The notes: generated by a model not told the origin, from the sequence alone. Shown: positions 1 to 8,706, counted from the stretch's first letter. The stretch is DNA of 64,000 nt from Fen-1364 sp049515135 (GCA_049515135.1 JBEKUJ010000002.1:248001-312000); one strand, 5' to 3'. Numbers and translations are program-made.

Positions 1-92
1 CGCCACAGCACCCAGCCGATGACGAGAAAGTTGATGATCTGGCCCGCGAGGAGCCACGGATTGATTGCGAAGGCCCCCAGGGTTTCTCCCAT
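1..92 (-). CDS. atpF: ATP synthase F0 subunit b (partial, N-terminus only)
   Basis: Only the first 30 or so codons lie in the window. They begin at an ATG at 92 and read MGETLGAFAINPWLLAGQII, followed by a hydrophobic stretch (NFLVIGWVLW). This is the single N-terminal membrane helix expected of the F0 b subunit, the peripheral stalk that ties the F1 head to the a subunit. It follows atpE by 17 bases on the same strand, matching the common order atpB-atpE-atpF. The rest of the gene and the F1 genes are outside the window. Confidence 0.85.
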   Translation of the reverse strand, partial: MGETLGAFAINPWLLAGQIINFLVIGWVLW

Positions 93-109
93 GATGTTCT
101 CCCGGTGGA

Positions 110-325
110 TCAGCGCAGGAACGCGAAGATCAGGGAGTAGATGGCGATGGCTTCAGCGAATGCCATTGCCAGGATCATGGTGGGTAGGATGCGGCCGGAT
201 GCCTCGGGGTTCCTCCCGATTGCCTCCATGGCCTTCATGCCGATCAGACCCACCGCGAGAGCTGGGAAAGACCCGCCGATTGCGATGATGATCCCGCCGG
301 TGACAGTGAACGTAACCATGAGCAC
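110..325 (-). CDS. atpE: ATP synthase F0 subunit c (rotor ring)
   Basis: A 71-residue, very hydrophobic hairpin protein that forms the proton- or sodium-driven rotor ring in the inner membrane. It has two membrane helices separated by the polar loop GRNPEASGRI, which contacts the F1 stalk. The carboxylate expected in helix 2 is the Glu in AMAFAEAIAIY (about residue 58). Length is typical for the family. It sits 5 bases downstream of atpB and directly upstream of atpF. I did not find enough of a Na+ signature to decide the coupling ion. Confidence 0.95.
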   Translation of the reverse strand: MLMVTFTVTGGIIIAIGGSFPALAVGLIGMKAMEAIGRNPEASGRILPTMILAMAFAEAIAIYSLIFAFLR

Positions 326-330
326 CCTCC

Positions 331-1104
331 CTAATGATGAGACGATTCCGTCAATATTGCCATGAATGCCATCGTCAGAAGCGCAAACACTGCCGCCTGG
401 ACCACGCCGACGAGGATCTCGAGGGCAAGGAACGGGACGGGCAGGATGAATGCGAACATTTTTGCGACTGTGCTGAGCACGATCTCGCCGCCCGAAATGT
501 TGCCGAAAAGGCGGAATGAGAAGGAGATGAACTTTGTCAGCTCCTGAACGATTTCCAGCAGCCCGACGAAGAGGAATATCGGGTTCAACGCGAAGAAGCG
601 CTTGAGGTAAACCGCGATGCCGGTTGTGCGGATGGCGAGGATATGCGTGGCGAAAACAGACACGATTGCCAGGGCAAGGGTCGTGTTGAGGTCCGAAGTG
701 GCTGCCTTGAGGATGGGCACCAGGACCGGCTGCCCTCCAGCATCAGGCGTGCGCCAGAATCCGACCGACCCGAACCCGGGAAACAGCCCCATGAGGTTGT
801 TGAATACTATGTAGATGAAAAAAACCCCGACCCACGGGAATATCATTGCCGACCGGGCGCCGGCCACCTGGTCCACCGTCGTGCGAAGGTAATCCACGAC
901 CGACTCCACGACCTGCAGGAACCTGCCCGGAACGAGCGCTATCCGCCGACGAACGGCGAAAACGAGAAGGAGTAAGACTGCATCCACGAAGAGTGTCGCC
1001 AAAAGGGTGTTTGGCGCTCGGAATCCTGAGATGCTGAATATCGTCTCGGCTCCGAGGGATGTCATTCCAGTGGGAATATACTGCCATGCTCCCGGCGGCG
1101 TCAA
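331..1104 (-). CDS. atpB: ATP synthase F0 subunit a
   Basis: Subunit a is the stator channel that passes ions to the c ring. The hallmark segment FRLFGNISGGEIV carries the Arg equivalent to the essential E. coli R210, then the conserved Asn and Glu. Several membrane helices are visible, including the last one, FALLTMAFMAIL. Length is 257 residues from a TTG at 1104; an ATG at 1065 (residue 14) is an equally possible start because neither has a clear ribosome binding site. It is the first gene of the ATP synthase operon here (no atpI is seen), and it diverges from the aconitase gene. Confidence 0.93.
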   Translation of the reverse strand: MTPPGAWQYIPTGMTSLGAETIFSISGFRAPNTLLATLFVDAVLLLLVFAVRRRIALVPGRFLQVVESVVDYLRTTVDQVAGARSAMIFPWVGVFFIYIVFNNLMGLFPGFGSVGFWRTPDAGGQPVLVPILKAATSDLNTTLALAIVSVFATHILAIRTTGIAVYLKRFFALNPIFLFVGLLEIVQELTKFISFSFRLFGNISGGEIVLSTVAKMFAFILPVPFLALEILVGVVQAAVFALLTMAFMAILTESSHH

Positions 1105-1159
1105 CGAAGTTCGTGCTTGCAGTCGCGGTATTTCCTGTTCGCTCGCCGGTTCGTCCGTG

Positions 1160-1172
1160 ATTATACTATAAT
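1160..1172. promoter_or_regulatory. Divergent overlapping -10 boxes between atpB and aconitase
   Basis: The 13-base stretch contains TATAAT on the plus strand (1167-1172) and TATAAT on the minus strand (plus positions 1160-1165), back to back. They would serve the TCA operon (start 1206) and the ATP synthase operon (start about 1104 or 1065). I see no strong -35 box for either, so this is a probable rather than certain promoter pair. Confidence 0.5.
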
Positions 1173-1205
1173 CCAGCAGCGCTCAATTCGGGAAAAGGGT
1201 GACGA

Positions 1206-3125
1206 ATGAAAGACACGATTACGGGAATGCTCATCGGTGAGCATCTGGTTGAAGGAACGCCCGCAGCGGGGAAGGAGATCGGGCTTCGGATCGACCAGAC
1301 CCTCACGCAGGACGCAACGGGAACAATGGCGTATCTGGAGTTCGAATCCATGGGGCTTCCCCGGGTCAAGGCCGAGCTTGCAGTAAGCTATATCGATCAC
1401 AACATCATCCAGACCGATTTCAAGAACGCGGACGACCACCGCTTCCTCATCTCGTGCGCCTCCAAGTACGGCGTGATTCTTTCTCCCCCCGGCAACGGCG
1501 TGTCGCACCACGTCCACCGGCAGAGGTTCGGCGCGCCGGGGAAGACCCTGCTGGGGTCGGACAGCCACACCACCACGGGCGGCTGCCTCGGCATGCTCGC
1601 CATCGGCGCAGGGGGCAACGAGGTGGCCATGGCCATGGCCGGAAAGCCTTTCTACCTCATGACGCCGAAGGTCTGGGGGATCCACGTGGAAGGGTTGCTG
1701 CGGCCGTGGGTATCCGGGAAGGACGTCATCCTGGAGCTGCTGCGCCGCTTCTCCGCCAAGGCCGGCACGGGGAAGATCATGGAGTTTTTTGGCCCGGGCG
1801 TGGCCAAGCTGGACATGGCTGCGCGCGGAACCATTGCAAACATGGCGGTCGACATGGGCTTTACCGCATGCGTGTTTCCTTCCGACGAAGTGACCCGCTG
1901 GTACCTGGGGATGAACGGCCGGGAGAATGATTTCCGTCCCCTCACGCAGGGCGCGGATCCCCGGTTCGATGAGGTCACCAGGATCGACCTTTCCGCCATA
2001 GAGCCCCTTGTTGCCTGCCCTTCCAACCCGGACAATGTAAAGACCGCCGCAGAGCTCTCGAACGTCGAAGTCCAGCAGGTCCTGGTGGGCTCATCCACGA
2101 ACGGGAGCTACCGGGACCTGATGATCGTGGCCCGCGCCCTGGAAGGCAGGCAGCGCCATCCCACGGTGGACCTGAGCGTGAACCCAGGGAGCCGCCAGAC
2201 ACTGGAGAACGTCATGGCCATGGGCGGCATCAAGCTCCTGGTGGATGCGGGAGCGCGCATCTGCGAAGCGGGCTGTCTGGGATGCATCGGCATGGGCCAG
2301 GCGCCGGCAAGCGGCACGAACTCCCTGCGCACGATGCCCCGAAACTACAAGGGCAGGAGCGGAACTGACGACGATTTTGTGTACCTGTGCTCCCCGGAGA
2401 CCGCCGCCGCCTCCGCGCTGACCGGGCGCATCACCGACCCCAGGACTCTGGGGGATTTCCCCAGCGTGGATTACCCCACGCGCTATGCCTTCAACCCGAA
2501 CTGGTTCTTCATGCCCGCGCGAAGCCCGGATGACGTGCAGATCATCCGGGGTCCGAATATCAAGCCGTTCCCCACTTTCGGACCGTTGGAGGACAGCATC
2601 GAGGCAGAGGTCCTGATCAAGGTGGGAAACGACATCAGCACGGACATCATCATGCCGGCGGGAAACCGTGTCCTGCCTTTCCGAAGCAACATCCCTGCCA
2701 TCAGCGATTTCGTCTTCATCCAGGCGGACCAGGAGTTCGCGCGCCGGGCCCGGGAGAAGAAGAGCGGGGCGGTCATTGGAGGAGAGAACTACGGGCAGGG
2801 CTCCTCCCGGGAGCACGCCGCCCTTGCGCCGCGGTACCTGGGGGTGAGACTGAAAATTGCTAAGAGCTTTGCACGAATCCACAAGTCCAATCTCATAAAC
2901 TTCGGAATACTTCCCCTCACCTTTGGGGACCCGTCGGACTATGAGGCCATCCACCAGGGGGACAAAGTCCGCATCACGGGGGTGCGCAAACTGCTTGAGA
3001 GCGGAGCGACGGATGTGCCGGTCCAGGTGAACGGGAAGACGATAATGACCAAGCTCGATGTCTCCGACAGGCATCGCCGCATCCTGCTGGCAGGAGGGCT
3101 CCTGAATCTGGCGCGGGCGAGCTAG
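1206..3125 (+). CDS. Aconitate hydratase, compact 639-residue type
   Basis: Interconverts citrate and isocitrate using a [4Fe-4S] cluster. The large domain opens with the family pattern GSDSHTTTGGCLGMLAIGAG (about residue 119), a Cys pair occurs in AGCLGCIGMG, and the C-terminal swivel domain carries GGENYGQGSSREHAALAP. At 639 residues it is much shorter than AcnA/AcnB (about 850-900) and matches the 'putative aconitate hydratase' subfamily of the isopropylmalate isomerase/aconitase superfamily. It leads the TCA operon, which supports aconitase over isopropylmalate isomerase or homoaconitase. A second, full-size aconitase is encoded at 41021-43702. Confidence 0.85.
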   Translation: MKDTITGMLIGEHLVEGTPAAGKEIGLRIDQTLTQDATGTMAYLEFESMGLPRVKAELAVSYIDHNIIQTDFKNADDHRFLISCASKYGVILSPPGNGVSHHVHRQRFGAPGKTLLGSDSHTTTGGCLGMLAIGAGGNEVAMAMAGKPFYLMTPKVWGIHVEGLLRPWVSGKDVILELLRRFSAKAGTGKIMEFFGPGVAKLDMAARGTIANMAVDMGFTACVFPSDEVTRWYLGMNGRENDFRPLTQGADPRFDEVTRIDLSAIEPLVACPSNPDNVKTAAELSNVEVQQVLVGSSTNGSYRDLMIVARALEGRQRHPTVDLSVNPGSRQTLENVMAMGGIKLLVDAGARICEAGCLGCIGMGQAPASGTNSLRTMPRNYKGRSGTDDDFVYLCSPETAAASALTGRITDPRTLGDFPSVDYPTRYAFNPNWFFMPARSPDDVQIIRGPNIKPFPTFGPLEDSIEAEVLIKVGNDISTDIIMPAGNRVLPFRSNIPAISDFVFIQADQEFARRAREKKSGAVIGGENYGQGSSREHAALAPRYLGVRLKIAKSFARIHKSNLINFGILPLTFGDPSDYEAIHQGDKVRITGVRKLLESGATDVPVQVNGKTIMTKLDVSDRHRRILLAGGLLNLARAS

Positions 3126-3157
3126 TAACTTCGGCAGAGGAAAGTGAAGGAGTCGAT

Positions 3158-4081
3158 ATGTCCCGTGTGAGCATCATCGGAAGCGGAAATGTCGGGGCCA
3201 ACGCAGCATTCTTTATTGCGGAGAAAGGCGTCACGGATGTGCTCCTCATCGACGTAAAGCAGGGCCTTTCCCGGGGCAAGGCTCTGGACATCATGGAGGC
3301 CGCGCCCATCAGGAGATACCGCAATTCGCTTGTCGGGTCCGATTCCCTGGCGGACATCCAGGGATCCCAGATGGTCGTTATTGCCGCGGGGGCAATCCGT
3401 TCTCCAGGAATGCGCCGTGAAGACCTCTTCAGCGAGAATGCGCCCTTGATCAGGACCCTCGCCTCGGAGGTTGCCCGGCTTGCCCCGGACAGCGTCGTGG
3501 TTGTGGCCACCGAGCCGGTGGACTCTCTCACTGCCCTTTTCACGCTTCGATCGGGCATGCCGCGAACCCGGGTCCTGGGGCTCGGAGGAATCCTTGATTC
3601 CATGCGCCTGCGTGCCTTGATTGCCCGGGAGCTCGATGTGTCCGCGGAAATCGTGACAGCCATGGTCATTGGCCGGCACTCGGACGACATGGTCTGTCTG
3701 CCGCGCTACTGCAGCGTCTCGGGAGTTCCCCTCCCCCAACTTCTTCCCCCTGAGCGCATCGCGGCCATCGTTTCAGAGACCCGAAGCGCGGGAGACCTCC
3801 TGGTGGAGCTGGCAAAGAGATCAACTGCATACTATGCGCCGTCAGCGGCAATTGCCGAGCTTGCGGACGCGGTTCACATGAACCTGGCGCGGATCTTCCC
3901 TGTCTCCGTCGTGCTTGACGGCGAATACGGGATCAGGGATGCCGCTCTGAGCGTTCCGGCAATCGTCGGCGAGAAGGGGGTCGTAAAGATCCTGACCCCT
4001 GAGCTCACCCGGGATGAGAAGGAGACGCTGGCCCAGTCAGCCCGGCTGATCGCTTCCGTGGTCCAGGGAGGTGCCGCATGA
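3158..4081 (+). CDS. Divergent malate/lactate dehydrogenase-family paralogue
   Basis: A 307-residue NAD-dependent 2-hydroxyacid dehydrogenase of the MDH/LDH fold. The Rossmann motif GSGNVGANAA is at the N-terminus. Both substrate-loop Args (IRSPGMRREDL), the Asp/Arg of LDSMRLR and the catalytic His (GRHSDDM) are present. However, the usual TNP motif, whose Asn contacts substrate, is TEP here, and the glycines around the His are replaced (GRHS for GGHG). It lies directly upstream of a canonical MDH of exactly the same length and overlaps it by four bases (ATGA). This looks like a tandem duplication with functional drift; the substrate may not be malate. Confidence 0.8.
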   Translation: MSRVSIIGSGNVGANAAFFIAEKGVTDVLLIDVKQGLSRGKALDIMEAAPIRRYRNSLVGSDSLADIQGSQMVVIAAGAIRSPGMRREDLFSENAPLIRTLASEVARLAPDSVVVVATEPVDSLTALFTLRSGMPRTRVLGLGGILDSMRLRALIARELDVSAEIVTAMVIGRHSDDMVCLPRYCSVSGVPLPQLLPPERIAAIVSETRSAGDLLVELAKRSTAYYAPSAAIAELADAVHMNLARIFPVSVVLDGEYGIRDAALSVPAIVGEKGVVKILTPELTRDEKETLAQSARLIASVVQGGAA

Positions 4082-5001
4082 AAGTGACAGTCATCGGCGC
4101 AGGGAATGTCGGGGCCAAAGCCGTATACTACATCGCTGAGAAGAACATCGCGGACATCGTCATGGTGGACGTGGTTGACGGCCTGGCGCAGAGCAAGGCC
4201 ATGGATTTCCTCCACGCGGCCCCGCTTCGCGGCTACGAGGTGGGCATACGGGGGACAACGGATTTCGCCGAGATGGCCGGCAGCGACGTCGTTGTTCTCA
4301 CCGCCGGCATAGCCCGCAAACCGGGAATGGACCGAATGGACCTGCTTCGCACGAACGTGGGGATCGCCAGGCAGTCCGCGCGGGAGATCGCCCGGCGCGC
4401 GCCGAACGCGGTGGTCATCGTTGTCACAAACCCGCTGGACGTCATCGCCATGGCGGTCCTCCGGGAGACTGGCTTCGCTCTCTCCAAGGTGATCGGAATG
4501 GCGGGCGTTCTGGACTCCACGAGGTTCCGCTGGTTCATCGCCGAGCGCCTCGGGGTCTGGCCGGGTGATGTCCAGGCAATGGTCCTGGGAGGCCATGGAG
4601 ACGACATGGTCCCGCTCACCAGCTTCACTTCCGTGGGCGGCATTCCGATATCCCAGCTCCTGGACTCCACTGCCATCGAATCCCTGGTTGGCAGGACGCG
4701 CACGGGCGGAGCGGAAATCGTGGGACTCCTGAAAACAGGGAGCGCGTTCTACGCGCCGGGGGCCTCGGTGGCCAAGATGGTGGAAGCAGTCATCAAGGAT
4801 GAGAAGCGACTGATACCCGCCTCCGTGTATCTGCGCGGGCAATATGGCTTCAAAGACATTTTCCTCGGAGTCCCCGTCATCCTTGGAAAAAACGGGGCGG
4901 AGCGGATCCTCGAGCTGCCCCTGACGGAAACGGAGAGGAAATCCCTGGAAGCATCCGCTGAGTCGATGCGCAGGGCTGTCCAGGAGCTGGAAAGTCTTTA
5001 A
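4078..5001 (+). CDS. mdh: Malate dehydrogenase (NAD-dependent)
   Basis: Oxidises malate to oxaloacetate in the TCA cycle. The 307-residue protein has all family signatures: GAGNVGAKAV for NAD binding, ARKPGMDRMDLL with the two substrate Args, VTNPLD, LDSTRFR with the proton-relay Asp, and GGHGDDMVP with the catalytic His. It starts at an ATG overlapping the stop of the preceding paralogue. Its setting between aconitase and succinate dehydrogenase favours malate over lactate, as does the typical LDH-like MDH form found in many bacteria. Confidence 0.93.
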   Translation: MKVTVIGAGNVGAKAVYYIAEKNIADIVMVDVVDGLAQSKAMDFLHAAPLRGYEVGIRGTTDFAEMAGSDVVVLTAGIARKPGMDRMDLLRTNVGIARQSAREIARRAPNAVVIVVTNPLDVIAMAVLRETGFALSKVIGMAGVLDSTRFRWFIAERLGVWPGDVQAMVLGGHGDDMVPLTSFTSVGGIPISQLLDSTAIESLVGRTRTGGAEIVGLLKTGSAFYAPGASVAKMVEAVIKDEKRLIPASVYLRGQYGFKDIFLGVPVILGKNGAERILELPLTETERKSLEASAESMRRAVQELESL

Positions 5002-5043
5002 GGGCGATGGAACGACTTTACGTGGCGATGGTGAACACCGGAT

Positions 5044-5089
5044 ACGGGAGTACCCGTTCGGCGAATACGCCGTACCGCCCTACGGGCGG
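5044..5089 (+). other. Three consecutive small hairpins between mdh and sdhA
   Basis: The 108-base mdh-sdhA gap holds three back-to-back perfect inverted repeats: ACGGG/CCCGT (5044-5057), GGCG/CGCC (5060-5071) and CCGCCC/GGGCGG (5075-5089). The last ends about 10 bases before the sdhA ribosome binding site. There is no T-run, so this is not a classical terminator. It may tune mRNA stability or expression at the junction. Confidence 0.45.
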
Positions 5090-5109
5090 TGCGGGCTAGG
5101 GAGGTCCCC

Positions 5110-6846
5110 ATGGTGCACGAGTTCGACGCTTTGATCGTCGGCGCGGGCGGTGCGGGTCTGTACGCGGCCCTGGAGGCCAGCGCGGCGGCGCGGACAGCGG
5201 TCCTCTCGAAGGTCCACCCAATGAGAAGCCATACCGGCGCGGCCCAGGGAGGAATCGGCGCCGCGCTGGGCAACGTGGAGGAGGACAGGCCGGAGTGGCA
5301 CGCCTTTGACACGGTGAAAGGCGGCGACTACCTCGTAGACCAGGCAGCCGCCATCCTCCTGGCGGAGGACGCAGTGCGCGCGGTGTACGACCTGGAAAAC
5401 CGAGGGCTTCCCTTCAGCAGGACCCCCGAGGGCAGAATCGATCAGAGGCGCTTCGGCGGCCACACCCGCAACTTCGGGGAGGGCCCCGTGCGCCGCTCCT
5501 GCTACGCGGCGGACCGTACCGGGCACATGATCCTGCAGACCCTTTACCAGCAATGCATCAAGAACGGCGTCGAGTTCCACGACGAGGTCCACGTTCTGGA
5601 CGTGATCCTGGACGGCCGCAGGTGCAGCGGTGTGGTGGCGCTCGAGCTGGCCACCGGGGAGATCCATACCTTCCGGGCCAAGGCTGTCCTGTTCGCAACG
5701 GGCGGTTTCGGCCGCATGTTCCGCATCACCTCCAATGCGCACGCCAATACCGGAGACGGTCCGGCAGTGCTGGCGCGCCGCGGAGTGCCGCTCCAGGACA
5801 TGGAGTTCTTCCAGTTCCATCCCACCGGCATCAAGGGGATGGGGATCCTCATCACCGAGGGGGTTCGTGGAGAAGGAGGGATCCTCAGGAACAGGAAGGG
5901 GGAGCGATTCATGGAGCGCTACGCTCCCGGTCTCCTTGACCTTGCGCCACGAGACATGATCTCGCGCGCCATTCTCACCGAGATCGCCTCCGGCAACGGA
6001 ATGCGGGGGGACGGGAGGATAGACGACTGGGTGCTCCTGGACGCGACAAAGCTCGGCAGAGAGGTGCTGGAGAAAAAGCTGCCCGACATCACGGGCTTCA
6101 GCCGCACGTACCTCGGCATCGACCCCGCCGATACCCCCATTCCCATCCAGCCGACAGCCCACTATGCGATGGGGGGGATTCCGACTGACATTGAAGGAAG
6201 AGTTATCGCGGATGAGGCAGGGGACGTGTACCAGGGGCTTTATGCCGCCGGAGAATGCGCCTGTGTCTCCGTTCACGGCGCAAATCGGCTGGGGACCAAC
6301 AGTCTCGTGGACCTCGTTGTCTTCGGACGCCGCGCGGGAAGGCACATGGCGGGGTTCGTGAGAGTTGCCGACTACGGCAACCTCGCCAGGGATGCGGCGG
6401 AGCCGGCACGGAGCGAGGTGGCGCGGCTGACCAGGGCCAGCCGGGGTCCCCGGGCGCAGCAGGTGCGGGAAGAGATGGAGACCGTGATGATGGAGAAGGT
6501 CGGGGTCTTCCGCAATGAGCAGGACCTGTACCTGGCGGTCCAGAAGATGAAGGAGCTGCGCCAGCGGTGGGCGGAGGTGCGCGTGCAGGACAGGGCGGAC
6601 CGGTTTAATACGGACCTCCTGGGCGTTCTGGAGCTGGGGAACCTCGTGGACCTGGCCTACCTCACGACAACGGCAGCCAGGGCCCGGACGGAGAGCCGCG
6701 GCGCGCACGCCCGCGATGACTACCCCACGCGGGATGATGCAAGATGGCTGAAACACAGTCTTGTGTGGCTCGGGGAAAAAGAGGCAGTCCTGGGGACCCG
6801 GCCCGTGGATGTCTCCCAATGGGCCCCGAAGCCCCGGGTCTATTGA
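5110..6846 (+). CDS. sdhA: Succinate dehydrogenase / fumarate reductase flavoprotein subunit
   Basis: The FAD-bearing catalytic subunit (578 residues) that oxidises succinate to fumarate. It has the dinucleotide motif VGAGGAGLYAAL, the covalent-FAD His in RSHTGAAQGG (about residue 41), the active-site HPTG segment, and HGANRLGTNSL with the catalytic Arg. I chose the ATG at 5110 because GGGAGG lies just upstream; an in-frame GTG at 5089 sits inside a hairpin. sdhB follows after 10 bases. No sdhC or sdhD membrane-anchor genes are adjacent, which is unusual. Confidence 0.93.
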   Translation: MVHEFDALIVGAGGAGLYAALEASAAARTAVLSKVHPMRSHTGAAQGGIGAALGNVEEDRPEWHAFDTVKGGDYLVDQAAAILLAEDAVRAVYDLENRGLPFSRTPEGRIDQRRFGGHTRNFGEGPVRRSCYAADRTGHMILQTLYQQCIKNGVEFHDEVHVLDVILDGRRCSGVVALELATGEIHTFRAKAVLFATGGFGRMFRITSNAHANTGDGPAVLARRGVPLQDMEFFQFHPTGIKGMGILITEGVRGEGGILRNRKGERFMERYAPGLLDLAPRDMISRAILTEIASGNGMRGDGRIDDWVLLDATKLGREVLEKKLPDITGFSRTYLGIDPADTPIPIQPTAHYAMGGIPTDIEGRVIADEAGDVYQGLYAAGECACVSVHGANRLGTNSLVDLVVFGRRAGRHMAGFVRVADYGNLARDAAEPARSEVARLTRASRGPRAQQVREEMETVMMEKVGVFRNEQDLYLAVQKMKELRQRWAEVRVQDRADRFNTDLLGVLELGNLVDLAYLTTTAARARTESRGAHARDDYPTRDDARWLKHSLVWLGEKEAVLGTRPVDVSQWAPKPRVY

Positions 6847-6856
6847 GGAGGGCGGC

Positions 6857-7558
6857 GTGAAGATCGTGCTGCGGATCAGAAGATTCGACCCTGAAGCGGA
6901 CACGGGCCCCCATGATGTGGACTACCCCATCGACGCCGAACCAACGGATCGCATTCTGGATGCCCTTATCCGGGTGAAAGAAGAACAGGACGGAAGCCTT
7001 TCGTTTCGAAGAAGCTGCGCGCACGGGGTGTGCGGTTCGGACGCAATGATCATCGCAGGCGCGGAGAGACTGGCGTGCAAGACCCTGGTGCGGGACGTTG
7101 CCAGAGAGGAGGGAGCGCTCGTGACCGTCCAGCCCCTGCGCTGGCTGCCCGTTCAGCGCGACCTCATGGTGGACCAGAAAGCCTTCTTCTCGAAGTTCAG
7201 GTCCGTGAAGCCGTTCCTGATCAACGACGAGCCGGTTGAGGGGAAAGAGCGCATTCAGAGCCAGGCGGAAAGGGCCGCATTCGACGACACTACGAGCTGC
7301 ATCCTTTGCGGGGCGTGCTACTCCTCGTGCCCCGTGCTCGAGACCAAACCTGCCTACATCGGTCCGGCCGCCCTGGTTCAGGCAGCCAGATTCATCTTTG
7401 ACAGCCGGGACAGGGGATTCGGCCAGAGGCTGTCCGTGCTGGACGCCCCCGACGGGGCCTGGGCATGCGACAATCACTTCAACTGCACCCGGGTATGTCC
7501 CCGGGGGATCAAGATCACGAAGAACATCAACATGATAAAGAGGGCAATAAGGACATGA
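6857..7558 (+). CDS. sdhB: Succinate dehydrogenase / fumarate reductase iron-sulfur subunit
   Basis: Relays electrons from SdhA through three clusters. The [2Fe-2S] motif CAHGVCGSDAM has Asp at the third ligand position, as in E. coli SdhB, with the last Cys in ERLAC. The [4Fe-4S] motif is CILCGACYSSCP and the [3Fe-4S] region is CDNHFNCTRVCP. Start is the GTG at 6857 after GAGGAGG, giving 233 residues. The stop overlaps the sucC start (ATGA). With no anchor subunits nearby, how this enzyme reaches the membrane is open. Confidence 0.93.
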   Translation: MKIVLRIRRFDPEADTGPHDVDYPIDAEPTDRILDALIRVKEEQDGSLSFRRSCAHGVCGSDAMIIAGAERLACKTLVRDVAREEGALVTVQPLRWLPVQRDLMVDQKAFFSKFRSVKPFLINDEPVEGKERIQSQAERAAFDDTTSCILCGACYSSCPVLETKPAYIGPAALVQAARFIFDSRDRGFGQRLSVLDAPDGAWACDNHFNCTRVCPRGIKITKNINMIKRAIRT

Positions 7559-8706
7559 AGCTGCACGAGTTCCAAGCCAAGGGTTTCCTCCGGGAGTACG
7601 GGATCCCCGTGCCCGAAGGCAGACCGGCGTCAACGCCCGAAGAAGCAAGAGCCATCGCCACTTCCATCGGCTGCCCGGTCATGGTGAAGGCCCAGGTCCT
7701 GGTTGGAGGGCGAGGCAAGGCTGGGGGCGTCAAAATGGCGAAAACCCCCGAGGAAGCGGAATCCCGGGCTCGTGACATCCTGGGAATGCACATCAAGGGG
7801 ATCGAGGTCCAGCGGGTCCTCATTGCCGCGGCCGTGGACATTCAGGCGGAGTTCTACGTGAGCCTCGCCGTGGACAGGTCTGGCAAGTCTGTTCAGTGCA
7901 TCGCGAGCGCCTCCGGCGGCATGGACATCGAAGAGATTGCCGCCACGCAGCCTGAGAGGATCGTGCGTTTTCCCCTGGACCCCGCAGCCGGTCCCATAGC
8001 CCCCTCTCACAAGGCAAAGCTGGCATCAGCCTTCGGCCCGGAGCTCTCCGAGCAGGCATGGGCCATTCTTCAGGGAATGTACCGGCTCTTTTCGGAGAAG
8101 GACTGCTCCCTGGTGGAAATAAACCCCTGCGCAAAGACACCGGGGGGAAAGCTGATTGCTGCGGATGCAAAAGTGATCTTCGACGACAATGCGCTGTTCC
8201 GGCATCCCGAGCTGGAGAACCTCCGAAGTCCGGAAGAGTACGGCGCGGAGGAGATGGACGCCCGGTCCAACGGCCTCTCGTATGTCGGCCTGGAGGGGAC
8301 TATCGGGTGCATCGTCAACGGGGCGGGGCTTTCCATGGCGACGATGGACCTGATCAAGTACTTCGGCGGCAGCCCGGCCAACTTCCTGGACGTTGGCGGC
8401 AGCTCGAATCCTGAAAAAGTGCTGAATGCCCTGCGCATCATCCTCACGCATCGGGGCCTTGCCGCGATCCTGATCAACATTTTTGGAGGCATCACACGCT
8501 GTGACGACATCGCCCGTGGGATCCTCATGGCGCGCGAGCGCCTGTCCATCCCCGTTCCGCTTGTGATACGGCTGATCGGGACCAACGAGGCGGAAGGCCG
8601 CGCGCTCCTCAAAGGGGCGGGAATTGACGCCTATGAGGACCTGACGGATGCGGTCAAGGGCGTTGTGGCCAGGGCCGGGTCCGCCGACGGAAAGGGAAAG
8701 GCATGA
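7555..8706 (+). CDS. sucC: Succinyl-CoA synthetase beta subunit (ADP-forming type)
   Basis: Carries the ATP-grasp nucleotide site of succinyl-CoA synthetase, which couples succinyl-CoA cleavage to ATP or GTP formation. The protein opens MKLHEFQAKGFLREYGIPVP, typical of SucC, with VKAQVLVGGRGKAGGVK, EINPCAKTP for Mg2+ binding, and the C-terminal NIFGGITRCD motif that contacts the phosphohistidine of SucD. Length of 383 residues is normal. It overlaps sdhB at its start and sucD at its end by four bases each, implying coupled translation. Confidence 0.96.
   Translation: MKLHEFQAKGFLREYGIPVPEGRPASTPEEARAIATSIGCPVMVKAQVLVGGRGKAGGVKMAKTPEEAESRARDILGMHIKGIEVQRVLIAAAVDIQAEFYVSLAVDRSGKSVQCIASASGGMDIEEIAATQPERIVRFPLDPAAGPIAPSHKAKLASAFGPELSEQAWAILQGMYRLFSEKDCSLVEINPCAKTPGGKLIAADAKVIFDDNALFRHPELENLRSPEEYGAEEMDARSNGLSYVGLEGTIGCIVNGAGLSMATMDLIKYFGGSPANFLDVGGSSNPEKVLNALRIILTHRGLAAILINIFGGITRCDDIARGILMARERLSIPVPLVIRLIGTNEAEGRALLKGAGIDAYEDLTDAVKGVVARAGSADGKGKA

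Noticed and set aside
5080..6903. Long open frame antisense to sdhA.
   Set aside because: Shadow of a conserved gene; composition is not protein-like.
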